Shown here: positions 1 to 6,173 of the stretch, in pieces
Layout: each line of letters starts with the position of its first letter
Position numbering within the stretch: the first letter of the stretch is position 1
Assembly (NCBI GenBank): GCA_019113455.1
Contig: DXHG01000017.1
Location: 1 to 24,788, forward strand
Length of the DNA stretch: 24,788 nt
DNA from: Candidatus Treponema faecavium
GTDB lineage: Bacteria; Spirochaetota; Spirochaetia; Treponematales; Treponemataceae
Direction of reading: 5' to 3'
Made by a program: the position numbers and the translations under genes
The notes under the pieces: generated by a model
What the model saw: only the letters and a program-made list of their open reading frames with translations
Told to the model about the DNA's origin: nothing
Databases searched by the model: none

Positions 1-5
1 CCGAC

Positions 6-77
6 GGCAAATTTTTAGTTTGCCATTGGCAAAAACGTGCGGCTTTGCTTATGCAGGTTTAGGGTACAGTCCTAAAC
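6..77. repeat. Cluster of short inverted repeats before the flaA promoter
   Basis: GGCAAA at 6-11 and again at 28-33 flank TTTGCC at 19-24, so the central copy can pair with either neighbour but not both at once. A separate perfect hairpin follows: GTTTAGG at 57-63 and CCTAAAC at 71-77 around a 7-base loop. No T-run follows either structure, so they do not look like standard intrinsic terminators. The rest of 1-217 holds no reading frame I can defend as a gene. The repeats are seen directly; any role is unknown. Confidence 0.4.
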
Positions 78-217
78 AAAGGAAAACAAGCGCTCATGCA
101 AACGCAGAATCATTCCGCAGAGACCTGCGAAGAAAAAAGCCCCGCGCAAACACTGCAGCCCCAGTGGGCGCGCCTCTGTTCAATTTTCAATACGTGCCGA
201 TAATATAGACAAAACGT

Positions 218-247
218 TTGACAAATAGAGTCTGAATAAACTATAAT
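218..247 (+). promoter_or_regulatory. Sigma70-type promoter of the flaA pair
   Basis: A consensus -35 TTGACA (218-223) is followed after 18 bases by a consensus -10 TATAAT (242-247). The start of transcription would fall near 254, giving a leader of about 50 bases before the first flaA. The ribosome binding site AAGGAGT (about 293-299) sits just ahead of the ATG at 306. Use of a vegetative promoter for a sheath-protein gene agrees with what is generally held for treponemal flaA genes, whereas core flagellin genes tend to use sigma28. Confidence 0.8.
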
Positions 248-305
248 TCAGTAGACGATTGGGTTTTCAGAATCTATTGCTCAACAATAAAATAAGGAGT
301 TTTGG

Positions 306-1124
306 ATGAAACAGGGCAGATTTGTTTTTGTTAGTCTTGCTTTGCTTTCTTTGTTCTGCTTGCCGGTAATCGGCCAGCCAAGTTCAAAGAGTGTAGAGAC
401 CATCAAATTGGATACATTTGATGGCTCGGATGATGTAACCTGGACATGGAATGTGCAGGCAAGCCGGTTCATAACGGAAGGATATCCTAAAATGGGGTAT
501 TTCGCCGGTATGCCGAATTCGCTGCGTCCGCTCGTAGCTGAAGACGACCCTGAACCGATGGTTCTGGGCGCTCAGGCAAGCTTTGCACGCAAAGGGGATA
601 ACTGGATTGAGATTTATCCTGTAATGGAAGGCGAAGACGGTTCTTCCGGCAATTACGAAATTCCTTTTATCGGTACTGTTTCGCAGATCGATTTCTGGGT
701 ATGGGGCGCCGGATATAAATATTTCCTTGAAGTTATGGTGCGTGATGCGGCGGGCAGCGTGCATGTGCTGCCGGTAACGTTCCTGAATTTTGACGGCTGG
801 AGGAATGTAGTAGTCAATATTCCCTCGAGCATGGTGCAGCACTCGCGCCTGCGTTCAGGTCCTGAAACGCTGGCGTTTGTCGGTTTCAGGATCAGCAGCG
901 ATCCGAACGAGTTTGTTGATGATTTTGTCGTGTATTTTGATGAACTGAAATATACAACGAATATTCTGGCTAATATCTATGACGGCTATGATCTGAGAAA
1001 TGTTGATTTTGACGCCGCTCAGGGTGAAGGCGAAAGTGAAGACGGAACGGAAGCGGCTGCGGATACGGACGCTTCTACCGCTGCTGATCAGGATGTCGTT
1101 GCAGACGAAGGGGTTGCAGAATGA
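306..1124 (+). CDS. flaA: FlaA-family flagellar filament outer-layer (sheath) protein, first copy
   Basis: The 272-residue product starts with an export signal: basic MKQGR, then a hydrophobic stretch to about residue 22 and a likely signal peptidase I site near VIG-Q. The mature part has the Trp/Tyr-rich beta pattern of the spirochaete FlaA family, including NWIEIYPV, QIDFWVWGAGY and VVYFDELKY, in the same order as the next gene. From about residue 238 the protein ends in an acidic tail of Ala, Glu, Asp, Gly and Thr. FlaA proteins coat the FlaB core of periplasmic flagella and affect filament shape. A strong ribosome binding site supports the ATG. The stop overlaps the next start as ATGA, so the two are probably translated together. 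Which treponemal FlaA paralogue this matches cannot be settled here; treponemes usually carry a further, longer FlaA elsewhere. Confidence 0.85.
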   Translation: MKQGRFVFVSLALLSLFCLPVIGQPSSKSVETIKLDTFDGSDDVTWTWNVQASRFITEGYPKMGYFAGMPNSLRPLVAEDDPEPMVLGAQASFARKGDNWIEIYPVMEGEDGSSGNYEIPFIGTVSQIDFWVWGAGYKYFLEVMVRDAAGSVHVLPVTFLNFDGWRNVVVNIPSSMVQHSRLRSGPETLAFVGFRISSDPNEFVDDFVVYFDELKYTTNILANIYDGYDLRNVDFDAAQGEGESEDGTEAAADTDASTAADQDVVADEGVAE

Positions 1125-1999
1125 AGAAAATAGTAATCGGTGTATGTGCCTGTCTGTGTTCGGCAGGACTGGTGTTCGCACAGGAAGGGGTGTCGTCAAG
1201 TCTCAGCGATCCCGATCCTGAAATCATTGGCGTTGATTCGGCACGGCAGGCGCTGCGCGAGGTTTCCGTAGACCTGTTTGAGCGCGAAGGTTCCTGGAAT
1301 GTGCATATTTCTCCTGATAACGGCGTAATCGCGGCCCGCCTGTTTGACGGCAGCCCTGCCGGAAAGGAGCCGCTGCCGGAAGACGCGCAGCCTGCTTCGG
1401 CATCTGCTCAGCAGGGAGATGAAACTGCTGCGCAGACATCTACAGCTGCGGAAGACTCTGCCGCTGCTGAAGGTGATGCTGCGGCAGAAAACGCTGGTAC
1501 TGAAGACGCCGCTGCGGCGGGAGAAGAAGAGAGCGCTTCTTCAGAAGGCGACACAAAAGTGCTTGGCGTTAAGGTTGAATTCTTCCACCGCGGTGTGAAC
1601 TCGTTCTTTGTAACAGCCGCCCGGCCGATTCCGATTGAGGGTGTAACAAAAACAGTGTCCGTGTGGGTTGCGGGCCGCAATATGGATCACGACCTGACGC
1701 TGTTGGTGCAGGATTACTTCGGCAATAATTTTGAAATCTATATGGGCGATTTGGCGTTCTCCGGCTGGAAGAAAATGACCGTTGCCATTCCTCCGTCTCT
1801 CGACGGCGAACATGGTATTGTACAGTCAAGCGCCTATTACGGCGACAGACCTGGTCTGCGCATTGTCGGGTTCCGTATCGACTGCAATCCGATGCTTGCC
1901 CGCGGCGCGTACTACGTCTACTTTGACGATCTGCGCGCGGTAACAGACCTCTACGATATTGAAAATCATGACGAAGACGACATGATGGACAACTGGTAG
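1121..1999 (+). CDS. flaA: FlaA-family flagellar filament outer-layer protein, second copy
   Basis: The 292-residue product begins with MKKIVIGVCACLCSAGLVFA, a clear signal peptide with an AxA-like end near residue 20. It shares the FlaA pattern with its upstream neighbour: an N-terminal part with EREGSWNVHISP, then VSVWVAGRNMDHDLTLLVQD, a FSGWKKMTVAIPP motif matching the neighbour's FDGWRNVVVNIPS, and YYVYFDDLRAV near the end. Between about residues 84 and 146 it carries a long low-complexity insert of Ala, Glu, Ser, Asp and Thr, placed between conserved blocks, where the first copy has its acidic segment at the C terminus. The start overlaps the previous stop by four bases, so the two are coupled. 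The gene ends just before a strong terminator. The product should reach the periplasm and take part in the flagellar sheath. Confidence 0.84.
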   Translation: MKKIVIGVCACLCSAGLVFAQEGVSSSLSDPDPEIIGVDSARQALREVSVDLFEREGSWNVHISPDNGVIAARLFDGSPAGKEPLPEDAQPASASAQQGDETAAQTSTAAEDSAAAEGDAAAENAGTEDAAAAGEEESASSEGDTKVLGVKVEFFHRGVNSFFVTAARPIPIEGVTKTVSVWVAGRNMDHDLTLLVQDYFGNNFEIYMGDLAFSGWKKMTVAIPPSLDGEHGIVQSSAYYGDRPGLRIVGFRIDCNPMLARGAYYVYFDDLRAVTDLYDIENHDEDDMMDNW

Positions 2000-2015
2000 C
2001 AGATTGTACTTCTAA

Positions 2016-2051
2016 AAAAGCCGTTTCTGAATACTGTCAGAAACGGCTTTT
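2016..2051. terminator. Bidirectional intrinsic terminator between convergent genes
   Basis: A perfect 15-bp stem (2016-2030 with 2037-2051) closes a 6-base loop. The stem core is GCCGTTTCTGA. It ends in TTTT on the plus strand, and the A-run at 2014-2019 reads as a T-run on the minus strand. It lies 16 bases after the second flaA stop and 6 bases beyond the end of the convergent minus-strand gene, so it probably serves both. Confidence 0.9.
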
Positions 2052-2057
2052 ATATTT

Positions 2058-2777
2058 TTAAATGCGTTCTTGTCTGTTTGTGCTGCGTGTATAGTATATC
2101 CGCCGGTGTACGGTTTTTGTTTTTGAAATCAGCGCCGCTTTATGCAGCAGCCACAGGCACCAGTTTGCGTATTTTCCCGCCTGCGGGAGTTCCGCTGTCG
2201 AAAACTCCTGCGGCAGTGAATCAGGGAGAAGCTGCAGTAAATCATATTTTGTCTTGAACAGATACGTCTGTTCATATAACCGTTCCAGTTTTTTGTCCGT
2301 TTTCTGCCAGCTGCGCAAAAAACGCCGGCTTTTGTTAGGGAGCTGGGTTGGGGCGTCGGTTTGTTCCCGTATTTCGCAGACGGCGACGCATGGCAGTTCC
2401 AGTATAAAATGCGGGTGGTCAAGAAACTGATAAATGCTGCTTAATTCGCGGCAGATCGTATAGAGCGTTTCTTTTTTGGGGCTTTTCCGACGTGTAAGCA
2501 GCGTATTGCCGCAGTATGTTTCTATATACTTTTCGCATACAAGCGGACGTACAACCGTAATCCGGTGTTCATCTATGAGCGCGGCAATTTTTTGCCGAAG
2601 GGCATGGAGCTGCTGTGTCTGTATTTCTATAATATTGCCTGTATCCGTAACAATATCGCAGACTTTATTTTGCACGTTGACTTCTGTTTTTCCGCTGTAC
2701 TGTATGGCGTATGCTGTTTTGAGCGCGCGGTGCAGCGACGACTCGCTGTATGTATTGATCATAAAAACACTATACAT
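2058..2777 (-). CDS. Unrecognised protein with nuclease-like motif pattern and possible C-terminal winged helix
   Basis: This 239-residue product has no signal peptide or membrane segment. The N-terminal part has an acidic pattern in a strand-turn-strand context: Glu32, then Asp41, then GNIIEIQTQ with Glu51 and Gln53. This resembles the D-(x)n-E-x-K/Q core of PD-(D/E)xK nucleases. It is followed by a helix (LHALRQKIAALIDEH) and a strand ITVVRPLVCEKYI. RRKSPKKETLY, a run matching ELSSIYQFLDHPHFILEL, and a basic segment near 148-165 follow. The end (about 196-232: a helix, then ALISKTKTVHRRIYYTRS) could be a small winged-helix domain. I recall bacterial proteins of unknown function with this EIQT...RRKSPK layout but cannot confirm the family. 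ATG at 2777 is used; ATG at 2762 is an alternative, and neither has a clear ribosome binding site. The gene converges on flaA and diverges from mraZ. Confidence 0.65.
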   Translation of the reverse strand: MYSVFMINTYSESSLHRALKTAYAIQYSGKTEVNVQNKVCDIVTDTGNIIEIQTQQLHALRQKIAALIDEHRITVVRPLVCEKYIETYCGNTLLTRRKSPKKETLYTICRELSSIYQFLDHPHFILELPCVAVCEIREQTDAPTQLPNKSRRFLRSWQKTDKKLERLYEQTYLFKTKYDLLQLLPDSLPQEFSTAELPQAGKYANWCLWLLHKAALISKTKTVHRRIYYTRSTNRQERI

Positions 2778-2811
2778 TCGTATATGTGAAAAGTAAAGAT
2801 AGGCACGTATT

Positions 2812-2823
2812 GCGTCCGGACGC
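2812..2823. repeat. Perfect 12-bp GC-rich palindrome in the divergent control region
   Basis: GCGTCCGGACGC is a perfect palindrome in an otherwise AT-rich intergenic stretch, 14 bases before the mraZ -35 box. Outer AGGC (2801-2804) and GCCT (2824-2827) can add four pairs with a one-sided bulge, and GTTTTT follows. It may be an operator for a dimeric regulator of the divergent genes, or a terminator-like structure shielding mraZ from upstream transcription. The palindrome is seen directly; its role is inferred. Confidence 0.5.
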
Positions 2824-2836
2824 GCCTGTTTTTACA

Positions 2837-2864
2837 TTGACAATTTGGTTTTTGTTCGTAAAAT
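2837..2864 (+). promoter_or_regulatory. Sigma70-type promoter of the mraZ division cluster
   Basis: A consensus -35 TTGACA (2837-2842) and a -10 TAAAAT (2859-2864, five of six matches) are separated by 16 bases. Transcription would start near 2871, right at the first GTGG box of the proposed MraZ operator, so a bound repressor would cover the start site. This is the only strong promoter I see for the downstream run of division genes. Confidence 0.7.
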
Positions 2865-2872
2865 GTATTTTA

Positions 2873-2912
2873 GTGGTAAATTGTGGGTGATAGTGGTAGA
2901 AAGTGGTTATGG
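2873..2912 (+). promoter_or_regulatory. Four tandem 10-bp MraZ boxes
   Basis: GTGG occurs at 2873, 2883, 2893 and 2903, exactly one helical turn apart. The units are GTGGTAAATT, GTGGGTGATA, GTGGTAGAAA and GTGGTTATGG. MraZ is known to bind direct TGGGN-type repeats spaced by five bases upstream of its own gene (E. coli) and similar AAAGTG-type repeats in mollicutes. These boxes match that spacing and core. They begin at the predicted transcription start, and the last one contains the mraZ ATG, so DNA binding and the translation start overlap. Confidence 0.85.
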
Positions 2913-3352
2913 AGTTGCCTACCGGGGAGTATCGCAACACGCTTGATGAAAAAGGAAGAATCCTTTTTCCGGCACGGCTGCGTTCTGAATTGCAGGACAA
3001 TATTCTCATCGTAACGCAGGGAATCGACAGGTGTCTGTGGCTGTTTACTCCCGGTGAGTGGAAGAGCTTTTCCGGTAAACTTATGGAGTCTGCTTCTCCG
3101 TTTAATACACAGAACAGGCTTGTGCTTCGCCGCTTGATTGCGCCCGCGCAGGAAATAGAATTTGACAAAGCCGGCAGACTGTCTATTCCGCAGAGTTTGC
3201 GGGAATACGCGCAGCTGACAAAAGAATGTGTCGTGCTCGGCATCAATAAATATGTGGAACTGTGGGACTACGAGTCGTACCGCACGTATCTTTCTGAAAG
3301 CGAGCCGTCGTTTAAAGAAGCGACAGAAGGTTTGTCGGGTATCTGTTTTTAA
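2909..3352 (+). CDS. mraZ: Transcriptional regulator MraZ
   Basis: The 147-residue product has the two SpoVT/AbrB-like halves of MraZ. The first carries GEYRNTLDEKGRILFPARLR with the DxKGR motif, the second FDKAGRLSIPQSLREYA. MraZ forms ring-shaped oligomers that bind repeats at its own promoter and regulate the division cluster, usually as an autorepressor. An in-frame GTG at 2903 would add two residues. I prefer ATG 2909 because most relatives begin a few residues before GEY; neither start has a good ribosome binding site. The proposed operator boxes overlap the start region. rsmH follows after 20 bases, the classic mraZ-rsmH pair that opens dcw clusters. Confidence 0.95.
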   Translation: MELPTGEYRNTLDEKGRILFPARLRSELQDNILIVTQGIDRCLWLFTPGEWKSFSGKLMESASPFNTQNRLVLRRLIAPAQEIEFDKAGRLSIPQSLREYAQLTKECVVLGINKYVELWDYESYRTYLSESEPSFKEATEGLSGICF

Positions 3353-3372
3353 TACGGATTTCGGCTGCAGAT

Positions 3373-4416
3373 ATGGAGAGATGCGGTTTGCGTATTGTTC
3401 ATACGCCTGTTCTGCTTGACGAGTGTCTATCGTTTTTGTCTCCTGAGCGTATTCCGGCAAAGGAGACGATATGGATGGTGGATGCAACGCTGGGAGAGGG
3501 CGGACATACGGAAGCGTTTTTGCAGCGGTATCCGCAGCTGCATATCATCGGTGTTGATGCGGATACCGAAATTCAGGCTAAGGCAAAGAAGCGTCTTGCG
3601 CCGTTTGGAGAGCGAGTTTGTTTTTATTCCGGATGGTTTACGGATTTTTATCATTCGTATCCGGAAAACATGGCGCGCCCTGATATAGAATTGTTTGATT
3701 TGGGCATATCGGTATTCCATTATGAGGAATCGCGCCGCGGATTTTCTTTCAGGCGGGATGAGCCGCTTGATATGCGTCTTTGCAGCACGGAAGGCCGTTC
3801 TGCAGAAGATATGGTAAACAGCCTGCCGGAGCAGGCGCTTGCCGATATATTGTACCGGTACGGAGAGGAGCGCTGCAGCCGCCGTGTTGCACATGCGATT
3901 GTTCAGGCGCGCGCAAAATCACGTATCGTGCTTGCAAGTGAGCTTGCCGAAATTATATACGAAAGCGTGCCGGCGGCATACCGGCACGGCAGTATACATC
4001 CGGCGACAAAAACGTTTCAGGCGCTGCGGATAGCGGTAAACCGGGAGCTTGAACGGCTGCCTCAGGTGCTGCCGGACGCATTCAGCGCGCTTGAAACAGG
4101 AGGGCTGTTAGGCGTTATTACGTTTCATTCGCTTGAAGACCGTCTGGTAAAGAATTTTTTTCGGGTGCTGGGCAAGTCTTGCGTATGTCCGCCGGAACAG
4201 CCCGTCTGTGTCTGCGGCGGAAAACCCTGTGCTGAAATTCTTACGCGCAAACCGGTTGTCCCTGGCGCGGCTGAGATTCAGCGAAACAGCCCGTCGCGCA
4301 GCGCAAAGCTTCGGGTGATAAAAAAAATATGCGATGCGTCTCCGTATCGGCTGAATGTAAAACGATGGGTCGGTGAGAGCGCCGTGTTTGGTGTGGGAGA
4401 AAGAGAGGTTTTATAA
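3373..4416 (+). CDS. rsmH: 16S rRNA (cytosine(1402)-N(4))-methyltransferase RsmH
   Basis: RsmH uses S-adenosylmethionine to N4-methylate C1402 in the P site of 16S rRNA. The 347-residue product opens with VHTPVLLDECL, then the SAM-binding motif VDATLGEGGHTEAF. Next come DLGIS (the usual second Ser is Val here), RGFSFRRDEPLDMRL, HPATKTFQALRIAVNREL and GVITFHSLEDRLVKNFF. A Cys-rich segment, CVCPPEQPVCVCGGKPC, and SPSRSAKLRVIKK follow, as in many relatives. About 29 extra residues trail the usual end. ATG 3373 is used; an in-frame TTG at 3388 with GGAGAG (3375-3380) seven bases ahead is a serious alternative that would start just before IVHTPV. The gene abuts the ftsL-like gene with no gap. Confidence 0.95.
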   Translation: MERCGLRIVHTPVLLDECLSFLSPERIPAKETIWMVDATLGEGGHTEAFLQRYPQLHIIGVDADTEIQAKAKKRLAPFGERVCFYSGWFTDFYHSYPENMARPDIELFDLGISVFHYEESRRGFSFRRDEPLDMRLCSTEGRSAEDMVNSLPEQALADILYRYGEERCSRRVAHAIVQARAKSRIVLASELAEIIYESVPAAYRHGSIHPATKTFQALRIAVNRELERLPQVLPDAFSALETGGLLGVITFHSLEDRLVKNFFRVLGKSCVCPPEQPVCVCGGKPCAEILTRKPVVPGAAEIQRNSPSRSAKLRVIKKICDASPYRLNVKRWVGESAVFGVGEREVL

Positions 4417-4725
4417 ATGTGGAATAAGCACAGAAAACGTTTTGTGTGGGAGCTGCTTATTTGTGTGTGCGCGGGCTGTATTCCGGGAATGCTTGCGCTG
4501 AGTGTTATGCAGTCACATCGTTTTTCTCTGCTGACTGAAGAAATTACCGCGCTTGAGCAGCGGCAGTCTGATTTATTTGAAGATAATCAGCGGCTTATAT
4601 CAGGAATAAGTATTCTTGGCAGTTCAGACCGTATTGAGCGTATATCGCGCGATCAGCTCGGCATGAAAAAAGCGCAAAGTGAACATATGCTGCGGATAGA
4701 AATTGTAGGATCCGGTACTCATTGA
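4417..4725 (+). CDS. ftsL: FtsL-like septal protein (small bitopic membrane protein)
   Basis: This 102-residue protein has a short basic cytoplasmic end (MWNKHRKRFVW), one membrane segment at about residues 11-30 and a predicted coiled coil (about 37-62). It closes with RIERISRDQLGMKKAQSEHML, the typical FtsL/DivIC ending. FtsL forms a complex with FtsB and FtsQ that activates septal wall synthesis. Identity rests on topology, size and position between rsmH and the mur/fts genes, because this family has little sequence conservation; an FtsB/DivIC-type assignment cannot be excluded. The ATG directly follows the rsmH stop, with GAGAGG (4403-4408) ahead. The stop overlaps the murF start as TGATG. 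Confidence 0.7.
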   Translation: MWNKHRKRFVWELLICVCAGCIPGMLALSVMQSHRFSLLTEEITALEQRQSDLFEDNQRLISGISILGSSDRIERISRDQLGMKKAQSEHMLRIEIVGSGTH

Positions 4726-6173
4726 TGCAGCAGGCTGAAATACGGGATACTTCTCTGCTGCCGCTTGCAGCTGTTCTGGAAGCAGTATCGGGAAGCGTGA
4801 TCGCAGATAATGACAGTACAGCCGATTTCTTCTTTTATTCTGTCGCGACAGACAGCAGGCAGGCAGCGTTTGGTACGCTGTTTATTCCGCTTTTGGGAAC
4901 CGAACGGGACGGACATTCCTTTATTCCTGAAGCTCTTGAACGCGGGGCTTCTGCCGTTTTGTGCGCAGCTTCGTATGCTGATGCTCATTCGGAAACGTGC
5001 GCCGCGTATCACCGTCAGTATCCGGCATGTGTGTTCATACGTGTTGAAAATACGCTCCGCGCATTGCAGCGGCTTGCCGCCCGGTATATCGCTGAATTTC
5101 CGCAGCTCAAACGTGTCGGAATTACCGGTTCCAGCGGAAAAACCACAACAAAAGAATTCTGTGCCGCCGTACTGTCTCAGCGGTATTCCGTGATTACAAA
5201 TGAAGGAAACTTGAATTCGGAAACCGGTCTGCCTCTTTCTGTCTTTAGAATACGCGCAGAGCATGAAGTGGGTATTTTTGAAATGGGCATGAACCGCGCC
5301 GGTGAAATACAGGAGCTGACAGATGTGCTGCTGCCTGATTATGCGATTATTACTAACATCGGTACTGCCCATATCGGTATATTGGGCAGCAAACAGGCAA
5401 TCGCTGCGGAAAAGCGGGCTGTTTTTTCGCATTTTGACGGCAGTCAGACAGCGCTTATTCCGGATGCTGACGAGTATACGGATTTTTTACGCAGCGGCGT
5501 AAACGGAACGGTTGTGTATTTCGGACCGAACGGCAGTTTGCCTGCAACCGATATCCGTGATAACGGGTTAACGGGAAGTTCGTTCTGCTATGACGGACTT
5601 GAAATACAGGTGCCGCTTCCGGGCTGCTATAATGTGTATAACGCGCTTGCCGCTGCGGCGCTGGGAAACTGTTTTGGGCTGACTGCTGCGGAAATAAAAG
5701 CCGGTATTGAACATGTTTTGTCTCTTTTTGGCCGCAGCGAGATACTGCGCGGCACATGCACCGTGATTCAGGACTGCTATAATGCAAATCCTGATTCGAT
5801 GCAAAAGGCGCTGGAGCTTTTTGCGTCTCTTGAGACGGAACATAAAAAGATTGCAGTTCTTGGGGATATGCTTGAGCTTGGCGAGTATGCGCAGGAATAT
5901 CATCAGCACATTGCAGCGCAGGCGATAAACTCACAGCTCGATGCAGTTGTATTTATCGGTGAAGCGATGGCGCGTGCGGCTGAAAACTGTATGCGGTCAG
6001 GCGGAACAGCGGTATATGTTTTTAAGGAAGGGCTTGCTGATTCTTCGGCGGCAGGCGCGCTGCTGCAGCGGCTTGTTCAGGCAGGCGATATCGTATTGTT
6101 CAAGGGTTCCCGCGGCATGGCGCTTGAACGGCTTGTGCCATATGTAGGTATAAACGGAAGGTCTGATGTTTAA
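4725..6173 (+). CDS. murF: UDP-N-acetylmuramoyl-tripeptide--D-alanyl-D-alanine ligase MurF
   Basis: MurF adds D-Ala-D-Ala to the UDP-MurNAc-tripeptide in the cytoplasm, the last soluble step of peptidoglycan precursor synthesis. The 482-residue product has the three Mur-ligase parts. The substrate domain carries ATDSRQ near residues 41-46. The ATPase domain has P-loop GSSGKTT at 135-141, then NEGNLNSETGLPLS, EMGMNRAGEI and NIGTAHIG. The C-terminal domain has IQDCYNANPDSM and VLGDMLELGEYA. ATG 4725 shares its A with the preceding TGA; an in-frame TTG at 4722 would add one residue. There is no strong ribosome binding site, so coupling to the ftsL-like gene is likely. The end overlaps ftsW by eight bases. 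Confidence 0.96.
   Translation: MQQAEIRDTSLLPLAAVLEAVSGSVIADNDSTADFFFYSVATDSRQAAFGTLFIPLLGTERDGHSFIPEALERGASAVLCAASYADAHSETCAAYHRQYPACVFIRVENTLRALQRLAARYIAEFPQLKRVGITGSSGKTTTKEFCAAVLSQRYSVITNEGNLNSETGLPLSVFRIRAEHEVGIFEMGMNRAGEIQELTDVLLPDYAIITNIGTAHIGILGSKQAIAAEKRAVFSHFDGSQTALIPDADEYTDFLRSGVNGTVVYFGPNGSLPATDIRDNGLTGSSFCYDGLEIQVPLPGCYNVYNALAAAALGNCFGLTAAEIKAGIEHVLSLFGRSEILRGTCTVIQDCYNANPDSMQKALELFASLETEHKKIAVLGDMLELGEYAQEYHQHIAAQAINSQLDAVVFIGEAMARAAENCMRSGGTAVYVFKEGLADSSAAGALLQRLVQAGDIVLFKGSRGMALERLVPYVGINGRSDV

Noticed and set aside
20..208. 62-codon plus-strand frame before flaA
   Set aside because: It begins at TTG without a ribosome binding site, passes through the inverted repeats, and its product has no recognisable features.
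4719..5432. Long minus-strand frame opposite murF
   Set aside because: It is antisense to a gene with complete MurF motifs, and its product is Arg/Cys/His-rich without domains, typical of a shadow frame.
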